From: JBKECO01 sp047974745
GTDB taxonomy: Bacteria; Bacillota; Clostridia; Lachnospirales; Lachnospiraceae
NCBI GenBank assembly: GCA_047974745.1
Contig: JBKECO010000067.1
Coordinates: 1-21,136 of the forward strand
Length of the DNA stretch: 21,136 nt
Reading direction: 5' to 3'
The notes beneath the pieces were generated by a model. That model ran no database searches, was not told where the DNA came from, and was given only the letters and a program-made list of their open reading frames with translations. This document shows, one piece after another, positions 14,796 through 21,136 of this stretch; position 1 is the first letter of the stretch, and each line of letters opens with the position of its first letter. Both the position numbers and the translations under genes were made by a program.

Positions 14796-16556
14796 ATGTC
14801 TGCACTTTTCAGAAGAAAGAGATTTATTGTACTAAACAACCTATCGAATGAACCAGAGGTCGAAGAACAGGAGCCAGAGATCAAGATCGAGGAAATGCCC
14901 CTGTCCGAGGAAGAAGATATTATAGAAACGATTCTGTGTCCTTCCTGTAAGAGTGAGGTCGATAAAGAAAAAGTAAAGGAAAATAAATATGTCTGCTATG
15001 AGTGCGGAAATTATTTTCGTGTGAGGACAACGAACCGGATTCGAATGGTAGTGGATAAGCACAGCTTCAAGCCTTGGTTCCAGGATATTCCCAACAGTAA
15101 TCCCCTCAACTTTCCTGAGTATGAGGAAAAACTGCTTTCAACACAGAAAAAGACACATTTACATGAAGGCGTGACCGTGGGAAGTGCAACGATCAAAGGC
15201 GAGCCTGTCGTGATCGGAGTCTGCGATGCGAGATTTCTTATGGGCAGCATGGGGCATGTCGTTGGAGAGAAAATAGCAGGTGCCGTGGAACGAGCAACAC
15301 AAGAAAAACTGCCAGTCGTCTTATTCTGCTGTTCTGGAGGTGCCAGAATGCAGGAGGGAATCATTTCACTGATGCAGATGGCAAAGACATCAGCAGCACT
15401 GAAGCGGCATTCCGATGCAGGTCTTTTATATATTCCTGTCCTTACAGATCCCACCACGGGAGGAGTAACAGCCAGCTTTGCTATGCTTGGAGACATTATC
15501 CTGGCTGAGCCAAATGCGTTGATTGGATTTGCTGGACCTCGAGTGATCGAGCAGACCATTGGTCAAAAACTGCCAGAAGGATTTCAGCGATCCGAATTTC
15601 TTCTTGAGCATGGATTTATTGATAAGATAGTTGAAAGAAAGCATTTGAGAAGCACTCTTGGTCGCTTATTGAAGATGCATACCGTCAGAAAAGGTTTTGC
15701 GAATTTCACACCAGGATCGGAATTTGAATTTTCCCCGACAGAATTGATGAAGGAACGGTCGATCAAACTTCTTCCAAAAACAGCCTGGGAAAAGGTGAAG
15801 GCAGCTCGAAGGCTGGAAAGACCGGCTTCTGTCGACTATATGGATATCATATTCCAGGACTTTATCGAGTTCCACGGGGATCGCTATTTTAGAGATGATC
15901 CGGCTATCGTGAGCGGGATTGCATATCTGGATGGTCAGCCGGTGACAGTGATCGGCGTCTATAAAGGCAAGGACATGAAGGAATGCCAGCTTCATAACTA
16001 CGGAATGCCATCTCCGGAAGGTTACCGAAAAGCCCTCCGACTGATGAAGCAGGCAGAGAAATTCAATCGCCCGATCATTACCTTTGTGAATACCTCCGGT
16101 GCTTTTTGCGGAATGGAAGCAGAAGAAGGCGGGCAGGGCGAGGCAATAGCCAGAAATCTATACGAGATGTCCGGAATCAAAGTTCCGATACTTTGTCTAA
16201 TGATCGGCGAAGGTGGCAGCGGCGGAGCATTGGCTCTTGCTGTGGGAAACGAAGTCTGGATGATGGAAAATGCAACATATTCCGTCCTCTCACCGGAAGG
16301 ATTTGCATCCATTCTGTGGAAAGATGGGAATCGTGCGGACGAGGCGGCAGATGTCATGAAGATCACTGCACAGGATCTGCAGCGTCTTAGGGTCGTAGAT
16401 GAAATCATCCCTGAATTTGGTGGTGCGGATGAAGAGTCCCTGCAGGATATAGCCATGTATATGAAATATCACATGCGTAGGTTCTTAGAGAAGAATAATG
16501 ACAAGAGTGGAGACGAATTGGCTATAGACAGATATCAGCGTTTCCGCAGATTTTAA
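14796..16556 (+). CDS. accDA: Fused acetyl-CoA carboxylase carboxyltransferase beta-alpha
   Basis: One 586-aa polypeptide carries both carboxyltransferase subunits, which move CO2 from carboxybiotin to acetyl-CoA to give malonyl-CoA. After a short basic start and an acidic linker (about residues 19-44) comes the AccD zinc ribbon (C48, C51, C67, C70) and the beta crotonase-like domain (CCSGGARMQEG, TGGVTASFAMLGD). From about residue 325 the AccA domain follows (ARRLERP, DFIEFHGDR, EGGQGEAIARNL, IGEGGSGGALAL, YSVLSPEGFASILWK). These are usually two genes. The reading frame is continuous with no stop, so this is a real fusion. It starts 2 nt after fabZ. Confidence 0.95.
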   Translation: MSALFRRKRFIVLNNLSNEPEVEEQEPEIKIEEMPLSEEEDIIETILCPSCKSEVDKEKVKENKYVCYECGNYFRVRTTNRIRMVVDKHSFKPWFQDIPNSNPLNFPEYEEKLLSTQKKTHLHEGVTVGSATIKGEPVVIGVCDARFLMGSMGHVVGEKIAGAVERATQEKLPVVLFCCSGGARMQEGIISLMQMAKTSAALKRHSDAGLLYIPVLTDPTTGGVTASFAMLGDIILAEPNALIGFAGPRVIEQTIGQKLPEGFQRSEFLLEHGFIDKIVERKHLRSTLGRLLKMHTVRKGFANFTPGSEFEFSPTELMKERSIKLLPKTAWEKVKAARRLERPASVDYMDIIFQDFIEFHGDRYFRDDPAIVSGIAYLDGQPVTVIGVYKGKDMKECQLHNYGMPSPEGYRKALRLMKQAEKFNRPIITFVNTSGAFCGMEAEEGGQGEAIARNLYEMSGIKVPILCLMIGEGGSGGALALAVGNEVWMMENATYSVLSPEGFASILWKDGNRADEAADVMKITAQDLQRLRVVDEIIPEFGGADEESLQDIAMYMKYHMRRFLEKNNDKSGDELAIDRYQRFRRF

Positions 16557-16571
16557 TAGGAGTATGAGGAT

Positions 16572-17537
16572 ATGAAAACCAGAATATGCGGAACGGGAAG
16601 TCTGCTTCCGGCAAAAATCGTTACTAACGATGATTTGAGCAAAATCATGGACACCTCAGATGAATGGATTCGCAGCAGAACCGGAATCGAAGCAAGACAT
16701 CTGGCAACAGAGGAAACACTGACGGATCTATGTAAAAGTGCTTGTGAACAAGCCCTAGAGGAATCGCAGATTCCGGCTTCTGAAATCGACCTGATCATTG
16801 CAGCGACCCTGACACCGGATCGACTTCTCCCCGCCCTTGCCTGCGAGCTTCAAAGAGAGCTTGGAGCAGATAAGGCGGTCGCATTTGACCTGAATGCAGC
16901 CTGTTCCGGATTTTTATTTGCCCTCAGTGCAGCAGACGCTTACATCAAAAGTGGAATGTATAAAAATGCATTGATCGTAGGGGGAGAGATTCTTTCAAAG
17001 ATCATGGACTGGACAGACAGATCCACCTGTGTGCTCTTTGGTGACGGAGCAGGAGCAGCAGTTCTAAAGGCGGACGAAACAGCTGGAATCATGGGGATTT
17101 CCCAGGGGTCAGATGGTGCAAAAGGAGAAGCGCTGGTATGTAACAACAGAAAGAACAACAATCCCTATGTTCAGAACTCGATGGATCTGGAATATGTGGC
17201 AATGAACGGACAGGAAGTATATAAATTTGTTGTCAGAACCGTTCCTCCAGCCATTCTAGAAGCGATCGAGCGTTCGGATCTGACGATCGGGGATATAGAT
17301 CTATTTATTGTACATCAGGCAAATATGAGAATTATTGAGGCAGTGGCAAAACGTCTTGAAGTACCAATGGAGAAATTTCCTACAAATCTACAGCAATGCG
17401 GTAATATTTCAGCAGGAAGTGTACCAATACTTTTAGATGAAGTGTGTAAAAAAGGTATGATAAAAAAGGGAGATAAGATTGTGCTGGCAGGCTTTGGGGC
17501 AGGACTGACCTGGGGAGCTGTCGTACTGACCTGGTAG
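16572..17537 (+). CDS. fabH: 3-oxoacyl-ACP synthase III
   Basis: FabH starts fatty-acid synthesis by condensing an acyl-CoA primer with malonyl-ACP (321 aa). The catalytic triad is C111 (NAACSGF), H248 (IVHQANMRI) and N278 (CGNISAGS). The N-terminal DEWIRSRTGI and the glycine-rich C terminus fit the family. The primer, straight or branched, cannot be decided from the sequence. It sits at the end of the operon together with fabT, unlike in streptococci, where fabT-fabH lead the cluster. Confidence 0.95.
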   Translation: MKTRICGTGSLLPAKIVTNDDLSKIMDTSDEWIRSRTGIEARHLATEETLTDLCKSACEQALEESQIPASEIDLIIAATLTPDRLLPALACELQRELGADKAVAFDLNAACSGFLFALSAADAYIKSGMYKNALIVGGEILSKIMDWTDRSTCVLFGDGAGAAVLKADETAGIMGISQGSDGAKGEALVCNNRKNNNPYVQNSMDLEYVAMNGQEVYKFVVRTVPPAILEAIERSDLTIGDIDLFIVHQANMRIIEAVAKRLEVPMEKFPTNLQQCGNISAGSVPILLDEVCKKGMIKKGDKIVLAGFGAGLTWGAVVLTW

Positions 17538-17548
17538 AGGAGAACCAA

Positions 17549-18007
17549 ATGGGCACTGGAGAGATGAGCGTTGCTGATGAGACTTTGAATGACTTGCTCG
17601 TCCGGCTGTTTAAGGACATTATGGAAATTGAAGAAAAGAGTCTGCTTACAGATGAGTATAAAGACATCACTGTGAACGACATGCATATTATTGAGGCGAT
17701 CGGATATAACGAAAAGAAAAGCATGTCGACCGTAGCAAAGCTAATGTCTGTGACCACCGGAACTCTCACGAAGTCCATGGACGGACTGACAGATAAAAAA
17801 TATGTGACACGTGAGCGTGGCAAAAAGGATAAAAGAGTCGTATTCGTCTCTCTGACAGAAAAGGGAAAAAAGGCTTACAGACACCACGAGCAATTTCATA
17901 AACAGATGATCGATCATATCAAAAAAGGGCTGACAGATCATGAAATGCCTATTTTGATCTATGCCCTGGCGAAACTCACTGATTATTTTGATAATATTTA
18001 TTCATGA
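17549..18007 (+). CDS. fabT: MarR-family repressor of fatty-acid synthesis, FabT-like
   Basis: This is a winged helix-turn-helix regulator of 152 aa with the MarR pattern: helical N terminus, recognition region MSTVAKLMSVTTGTLTKSMD, wing YVTRERGKKDKRVVFVSLT with the D-x-R motif, and a C-terminal dimerisation helix. It is the last gene of the fab operon, 11 nt after fabH. In streptococci and lactococci FabT represses fab genes with long-chain acyl-ACP as co-repressor. The two TTTGA-N3-TCAAA sites at the acpP promoter are its likely targets, which would make it autoregulated. The family is sure; the FabT role rests on context. Confidence 0.88.
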   Translation: MGTGEMSVADETLNDLLVRLFKDIMEIEEKSLLTDEYKDITVNDMHIIEAIGYNEKKSMSTVAKLMSVTTGTLTKSMDGLTDKKYVTRERGKKDKRVVFVSLTEKGKKAYRHHEQFHKQMIDHIKKGLTDHEMPILIYALAKLTDYFDNIYS

Positions 18008-18039
18008 GCACACAAGATAGCAAGCTCTGCAAGATACAA

Positions 18040-18072
18040 AAGCAGGGGACAAATACTGTTTGTCTCCTGCTT
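18040..18072. terminator. Bidirectional terminator between fabT and the LiaF-like gene
   Basis: A 14-bp stem with one G-T pair (18040-18053 with 18059-18072, AAGCAGGGGACAAA against TTTGTCTCCTGCTT) has a 5-nt loop and short T-rich ends on both strands. It separates the convergent fab operon and minus-strand unit. Confidence 0.85.
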
Positions 18073-18079
18073 TCGTATA

Positions 18080-18775
18080 TTAAATATAAAAAATCTTACA
18101 GTCTGCAAAGCTGACAGAGCCATTGATCACCACCACGGGACCGTCCGATGAGTCAGATCTTACATCCATTTTTGCATCTCCAAAGGAGACAGAGACCTGA
18201 TTGATGACATGCCAGTTCCTGGGAACATACAGCTGAACCTCACCAAAAGATGCGTCAACAACGATTTCAGCCTTACCGGTTGGGATCAAAACATGATCAA
18301 AGAAGACTTTTAATGAACCAAAGCTGCATTTGAAAAAACCTTTTTCAAAACAGTCTGAACTTATATATTTTGTGGTGCCGGTAAAAGATACAACAGAGCG
18401 AACATCCGGACCCGTCATATGCTCAATGGTATCACCTGAATCATAATCAGGTATGAAGTTTGTGCCATTGCGATATTTTTTTGGAAAAATAATGGTAAGT
18501 CCGATTCCGCCAAAAAGAGCAGCTGCAAGGACCGGCCAGGGTGTAATGGAATCCAGGTTCAGATAATCAGAGTATAAGATACACAAAAAGGCAAGTGGAA
18601 ATAACATCCCAAAGAACTCCATTCGCGGGATGCTAGAAATTAGCCAGGCGACAAGTAGTAGCGATACCAATATGGTAAAGAGATTGAGACCATCCAGAAA
18701 ACCAGCCTGGTTCAACAGCACAAAAACAGCAGCAAATATAAAAATGAGTCCCCATAAATAATTTCTATTTTTCAT
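18080..18775 (-). CDS. LiaF-like membrane protein
   Basis: This 231-aa protein has about four hydrophobic segments in the first 100 residues (roughly 7-22, 32-48, 55-68, 80-98), followed by a soluble C-terminal domain rich in short beta strands. In that domain VSFTGTTKYISS and the repeated SFG/SFA steps (CSFGSLKVFF, ASFGEVQLYVP, VSFGDAKMD, VSFADCKIFYI) resemble the LiaF-like/DUF2154 family. LiaF of Bacillus holds the cell-envelope stress system LiaRS inactive. Here it is paired with a LytTR regulator instead, whose gene it overlaps by 11 nt. It probably acts as the membrane partner or sensor of that regulator. AAGGAG precedes the start. Confidence 0.8.
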   Translation of the reverse strand: MKNRNYLWGLIFIFAAVFVLLNQAGFLDGLNLFTILVSLLLVAWLISSIPRMEFFGMLFPLAFLCILYSDYLNLDSITPWPVLAAALFGGIGLTIIFPKKYRNGTNFIPDYDSGDTIEHMTGPDVRSVVSFTGTTKYISSDCFEKGFFKCSFGSLKVFFDHVLIPTGKAEIVVDASFGEVQLYVPRNWHVINQVSVSFGDAKMDVRSDSSDGPVVVINGSVSFADCKIFYI

Positions 18776-19232
18776 ATATTCTCCTTCTTTCTTCTAATTT
18801 GAATGTGAGTGGTTTATAGTAATAGCGGGATACATAGACCTGTTTATAAGAATCACAGAATTCTACTAGGCTCGAGGCGGTGATACTTTTGGTTATAGAG
18901 TAGATATATTCCGTGTTTAGGATCGCTGATTTGGAAATTCGCATAAAATTGCCGGGAAGGATCTCCTCGAGCTCATATAGGCGGTATGCAGTTGTGAAAC
19001 TCTCATTTTTTGTATGAGCACAGACTATTTTATCAGTCGTTTCAAAAAACAGGATCGAATCCAACTTCAGATAACATTCTTTTTCCCCCTGAAAAAATCG
19101 GAATCGATCAGCATTGGCTGATAGTTCGGCCAAATGCTCCTGCATTTGCTGTATTTTACTGTCCATCCTCTGACAGCGTATGGTGATTTCATCCTCCGTA
19201 AGCTGTGGGTCTATCTCGATTTTAATTTTCAT
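18765..19232 (-). CDS. LytTR-family DNA-binding regulator
   Basis: This 155-aa protein has an N-terminal part with a predicted helix (MDSKIQQMQEHLAELSA) and a C-terminal LytTR domain (about residues 50-150), recognisable from YLKLDSILFFETTDKIVCAHT, YRLYELEEILPGNFMRISKSAILNTEYI and the terminal VSRYYYKPL. There is no receiver domain, so it is not a normal response regulator. The start ATG 19232 is chosen because AAAGGCGG lies upstream and the N terminus MKIKIEID is typical; a longer frame up to 19286 would run into the promoter. It is co-transcribed with the LiaF-like gene and likely binds the repeats at 19296-19324. Confidence 0.85.
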   Translation of the reverse strand: MKIKIEIDPQLTEDEITIRCQRMDSKIQQMQEHLAELSANADRFRFFQGEKECYLKLDSILFFETTDKIVCAHTKNESFTTAYRLYELEEILPGNFMRISKSAILNTEYIYSITKSITASSLVEFCDSYKQVYVSRYYYKPLTFKLEERRRIYEK

Positions 19233-19254
19233 ATATCTGTCCGCCTTTGACCTT

Positions 19255-19283
19255 ATACTAACGAATGAAAGTCCGGATGTAAA
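19255..19283 (-). promoter_or_regulatory. Promoter of the lytTR-liaF unit
   Basis: On the minus strand TTTACA (19283-19278), a 17-nt spacer and TAGTAT (19260-19255) form a plausible sigma-A promoter with a weak -10 box, as expected for an activated promoter. Confidence 0.6.
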
Positions 19284-19295
19284 CAAATTTGCGCT

Positions 19296-19324
19296 AAGTG
19301 GTATAAAAAGAATGCCAAGTGGTA
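19296..19324 (-). promoter_or_regulatory. Direct-repeat LytTR binding site
   Basis: On the minus strand TACCACTT occurs at 19324-19317 and again at 19303-19296, exactly 21 bp apart and each followed by a GC dinucleotide one base on. Pairs of direct repeats two helical turns apart are the known architecture of LytTR targets. The site ends 13 bp before the -35 box, an activator position, so autoregulation is inferred. Confidence 0.65.
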
Positions 19325-19332
19325 AATATCAT

Positions 19333-19361
19333 TTGACAATATGAAGTGAAACTGGTATTTT
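19333..19361 (+). promoter_or_regulatory. Promoter of the attenuator leader
   Basis: TTGACA (19333-19338), 17 nt and TATTTT (19356-19361) give a good promoter, divergent from lytTR. Transcription would begin near 19368. A perfect 9-bp stem-loop TTTCTGAAG-AAA-CTTCAGAAA (19381-19401) sits near the 5' end of the transcript. Confidence 0.7.
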
Positions 19362-19411
19362 TAATCACATAGAATGTATATTTCTGAAGAAACTTCAGAA
19401 AAGTAAGCAGA

Positions 19412-19451
19412 CTCAATGCAGAGTATCCGTCTCGCATTGGGTACTTTTTTT
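19412..19451 (+). promoter_or_regulatory. Attenuator: terminator and competing anti-terminator
   Basis: Terminator form: AGTATCC (19422-19428) with GGGTACT (19439-19445), followed by a run of seven T (19445-19451). Competing form: CTCAATGC (19412-19419) with GCATTGGG (19434-19441). The two share 19439-19441, so they exclude each other. Both lie within or across the leader peptide, so ribosome position can choose between them. This is the layout of transcription attenuators of inducible resistance genes. Confidence 0.65.
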
Positions 19452-19466
19452 ATCAGGAGGAAATAG
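19416..19466 (+). CDS. Leader peptide MQSIRLALGTFFIRRK
   Basis: This 16-codon frame runs through the terminator hairpin and its T tract (which encodes Phe-Phe) and ends with TAG at 19464-19466. Its last codons AGG AGG supply the Shine-Dalgarno sequence for the next frame at 19468. Its own ribosome binding site is weak (AAGTAAGCAG). The position inside the attenuator is the main evidence that it is translated. Ribosome stalling on it would disturb the hairpins. No relative was identified with certainty. Confidence 0.55.
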   Translation: MQSIRLALGTFFIRRK

Positions 19467-19467
19467 T

Positions 19468-19536
19468 GTGAAAGAAAGTAGAGGACAGCCAATAAATGGC
19501 GCACTTAATCAAGCTGTCAATAATGACAACTTTTGA
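19468..19536 (+). CDS. 22-codon ORF after the attenuator
   Basis: A GTG start lies 7 nt after AGGAGG, and the frame reads VKESRGQPINGALNQAVNND, then Asn-Phe, and TGA. Its function is not recognised. It may be a second leader peptide, or the start of a gene whose continuation is elsewhere. The end of the frame coincides with the apparent edge of the IS110 element, but the stop TGA lies within the sequence repeated at both edges and so would also be present without the insertion. A small inverted repeat TGTCA-ATAA-TGACA lies at 19515-19528. Confidence 0.45.
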   Translation: MKESRGQPINGALNQAVNNDNF

Positions 19537-19558
19537 AAGAGTAAATTATTAATGATAA

Positions 19559-20836
19559 TTACGAAGCTATTGGTTCTTGCGGTGGTGTATATAAACCTTC
19601 ACGTTCCAGTAACTTCATAGCTTGTTTGATAGCCTTAGCCTTTTGTTTCTCAACAAGAGCTTCTGGCATATCAATTTTGTATAAATCGCTTGGATTCCAC
19701 TCTTCACCAGTAGATAGCATCTGGAAGATAGCAGTAAGAATCATACGAGCGATAGCAACAATGGCTCTTTTCTTGCCACGACGTTTTGTAAGAGATTCAT
19801 ATTTCTTTTTGTAGTAAGGAGACTTTTCGGATTTAACGGCTGCATGAGCGCATTGCACTAATGCAGGTTTGAGGTAAACTCCAGCACGTGTAATTCGAAC
19901 AGATTTCTTCTTACCACCAGACTCATTGCTTCCAGGCGTCAATCCAGCCCAGCAACATAAACGTTTAGAATTGCAAAACTGAGTCATATCAATACCTATT
20001 TCAGAGATGATAGTAATAGCACTACCACGTTTAACACCTGGAATAGTCATTAGAAACTGGATAGCATTTTCATAATCAGGATCAGAAGAAATGATAGATT
20101 CTATTTCTGAGTCTACATCATTTATTTCAGCTGTGATATAATCCATATGTGCACGGACGAGGCGCATACGATGTTTTTGGGAATCAGTCATCTGATATCC
20201 TTCAATGGATTCAATAACAGCATCTTCTTTAGATTTGAGGCTCTTAAGAAGTTTAGAAGCTATTTCTTCGTGATTGATAGAATTGCCCGACTGTTCAAGC
20301 AGTGAGTCAATAATGGATGTGGATGACTTCCCAAAGATATCGGATACAACTGAATCTAATGCAACATTACACACAGTAAGTGCATTCTGAAATCTATTCT
20401 TTTCACTGGAACGGCAGGAAATAAGTTTATAACGATACCTTGTAAATTCACGTAATATACGAATTTTTTTACAAGGAATGTAACTGCCTTTTACAAGTCC
20501 AAGACGGAACAAATCTCCAATCCATTTAGAATCTTTGGTGTCGTCCTTGTTACCTTTTACAGCTTTTACCCATTTGGGATTGGCGATAGTAACATTGATT
20601 TCATCTTCAAGAAGATTAAAGACAGGAACCCAGTATTTACCGGTGGATTCCATGCAGACTTCATGGCATTCGTTTTCAAGAAGCCATCGCTTGAATTCAA
20701 GTATAGAATTGTTAAAAGTTGAAAAACGTTTTTTCTGGTAGTCAGGTTCAACACCGCCAGAAGTTTTGATGATTGTGGCAACGAGAAATGATTTGTGAAC
20801 ATCGACACCACAACAGGTTTGATAAGTAACTTTCAT
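19559..20836 (-). CDS. IS110-family transposase (bridge-RNA-type recombinase)
   Basis: This is a 425-aa DEDD/serine recombinase of the IS110 family. The N-terminal RuvC-like domain shows D12 (GVDVHKS), E63 (CMESTGKYWVPV) and D99/D102 (KDDTKDSKWIGDLF). A coiled-coil-like middle is followed by the C-terminal Tnp domain with the helix-hairpin TIPGVKRGSA and the catalytic serine S306 in LTPGSNESGGKKK. All active-site residues and the frame are intact, so it could be active. The start is ATG 20836, with AAGGAG 7 nt upstream; ATG 20842 lies too close to that site. Family members recombine DNA guided by an element-encoded bridge RNA. Confidence 0.93.
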   Translation of the reverse strand: MKVTYQTCCGVDVHKSFLVATIIKTSGGVEPDYQKKRFSTFNNSILEFKRWLLENECHEVCMESTGKYWVPVFNLLEDEINVTIANPKWVKAVKGNKDDTKDSKWIGDLFRLGLVKGSYIPCKKIRILREFTRYRYKLISCRSSEKNRFQNALTVCNVALDSVVSDIFGKSSTSIIDSLLEQSGNSINHEEIASKLLKSLKSKEDAVIESIEGYQMTDSQKHRMRLVRAHMDYITAEINDVDSEIESIISSDPDYENAIQFLMTIPGVKRGSAITIISEIGIDMTQFCNSKRLCCWAGLTPGSNESGGKKKSVRITRAGVYLKPALVQCAHAAVKSEKSPYYKKKYESLTKRRGKKRAIVAIARMILTAIFQMLSTGEEWNPSDLYKIDMPEALVEKQKAKAIKQAMKLLEREGLYTPPQEPIAS

Positions 20837-20844
20837 AGTCATAC

Positions 20845-21065
20845 TCCTTTTTTAAGAAAGATAAGAAGCCATTGACTGAACTGCCACACAATTTAACAAA
20901 GGCGTTAAAACAATTCTTAGTGTACGGACTCGTAGTACCACTTATTTGTGCTTGAAAAGGCAGAACTTACACTGATTAATATGCTGTCTAAAACAAGAAA
21001 GAATTTACAACTCCTCCTCCCGTGCTTTGTAGTATAGCTTCTCACAAGTATTATCTCACGGAGTA
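20845..21065 (-). ncRNA. Candidate IS110 bridge RNA in the left end
   Basis: About 230 nt without a gene lie between the transposase start and the proposed edge, where IS110-group elements encode their bridge RNA on the transposase strand. Two stem-loops are visible: an 8-bp stem (20917-20924 with 20968-20975, TTAGTGTA/TACACTGA) around a large loop of about 43 nt, and TTTAAC/GTTAAA (20892-20897 with 20904-20909). A stem closing a large internal loop is what a guide loop would look like. The RNA ends and the guide bases could not be assigned. Confidence 0.4.
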
Positions 21066-21098
21066 GAGGTTTTGAAAATCTTTCATTACTATTTGTGC

Positions 21099-21114
21099 CG
21101 CGCCCGAAGGCGCG
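21099..21114. other. GC-rich stem-loop before the gene at the window edge
   Basis: CGCGCC (21099-21104), loop CGAA, GGCGCG (21109-21114). Read on the minus strand it is CGCGCC-TTCG-GGCGCG, the very stable C(UUCG)G tetraloop. It stands out sharply from the AT-rich surroundings and ends 3 nt before the ribosome binding region of the following start codon. No T tract follows on the plus strand. Confidence 0.6.
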
Positions 21115-21130
21115 CGGAATGGAGATTAAT

Positions 21131-21136
21131 ATGAAA
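21131..21136 (+). CDS. Start of a gene leaving the window (ATG AAA)
   Basis: Only two codons are visible. GGAG at 21121-21124 lies at normal distance from the ATG. With the IS110 element removed, this start codon would lie about 145 nt downstream of the attenuator, which makes it the likely target of that leader. A ribosomal-protection tetracycline-resistance gene such as tet(W), which begins Met-Lys, is one guess from the leader architecture and is not shown by the sequence. Confidence 0.4.

Larger units (their letters stand above)
19531..21077 (-). mobile_element. IS110-family insertion sequence (edges approximate)
   Basis: The element carries one transposase gene (19559-20836, minus). IS110 elements have no conventional terminal inverted repeats. 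The edges proposed here are the two copies of TTTTGAAA (19531-19538 and 21070-21077), which bracket a 22-nt right end and a left end of about 235 nt. That asymmetry fits the IS110 group, whose long non-coding end lies upstream of the gene. The edges are uncertain, because an 8-bp AT-rich repeat could be chance and IS110 insertions usually duplicate only a two-base core. Confidence 0.6.

Noticed and set aside
15011..15559. Minus-strand frame of 182 codons opposite accDA
   Set aside because: Antisense shadow of a strongly conserved carboxyltransferase domain; no ribosome binding site.
19531..21077. TTTTGAAA copies read as a classical target-site duplication
   Set aside because: IS110 enzymes do not make staggered-cut duplications of this kind; the repeat is used only as a tentative edge marker.

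Overview
The window reads as chromosomal DNA of a low-GC, Gram-positive, strictly fermentative type of bacterium, most likely a gut Lachnospiraceae (Bacillota, Clostridia). This is inferred from FabK in place of FabI, a MarR-type FabT regulator, a fused AccD-AccA, a TPP-riboswitch ThiT, a MurJ/SpoVB-type flippase after the atp operon, and the codon and Shine-Dalgarno style. No species name can be supported from the sequence alone.

Layout. (1) 1-585: the end of a tRNA array (Val, Thr, Tyr, initiator Met, Phe, Lys) closed by a strong terminator. The Thr gene is visibly degenerate, and Tyr and Lys carry single stem mismatches. (2) 586-7349: an AT-rich leader with a near-consensus promoter, then the complete eight-gene F-type ATP synthase operon atpBEFHAGDC and its terminator. 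(3) 7386-9063: a large polytopic lipid/oligosaccharide flippase of the MurJ/SpoVB class. (4) 9091-9964: a promoter, a TPP riboswitch with a readable translational switch, and a ThiT-like thiamine S-component with an extra N-terminal membrane segment. (5) 9950-18072: a short tandem repeat, then the fatty-acid synthesis operon acpP-fabK-fabD-fabG-fabF-fabZ-accDA-fabH-fabT. Its promoter overlaps two tandem TTTGA-N3-TCAAA palindromes, the type of site expected for FabT, the last gene of the same operon. The set is enough for malonyl transfer, initiation (FabH), elongation (FabF), reduction (FabG, FabK), dehydration (FabZ) and the carboxyltransferase half of acetyl-CoA carboxylase. accB and accC are absent.

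(6) 18080-19324, minus strand: a LytTR-type regulator overlapping a LiaF-like membrane protein, preceded by a promoter and by two direct repeats 21 bp apart that look like a LytTR binding site. (7) 19333-21136: an accessory region. A promoter, a 16-codon leader peptide embedded in a terminator/anti-terminator pair, and a 22-codon ORF form an attenuator leader that resembles those of inducible antibiotic-resistance genes. An IS110-family element has apparently inserted into this leader on the opposite strand. Its non-coding left end lies upstream of the transposase gene, where IS110 elements encode a bridge RNA. Beyond the element come a GC-rich stem-loop, a ribosome binding site and the first two codons (ATG AAA) of a gene that leaves the window.

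The strongest candidates for something new are the IS110 element with its candidate bridge RNA inside an attenuator leader, the self-contained FabT circuit, the LytTR-LiaF pair with its operator, and the decaying tRNA array.
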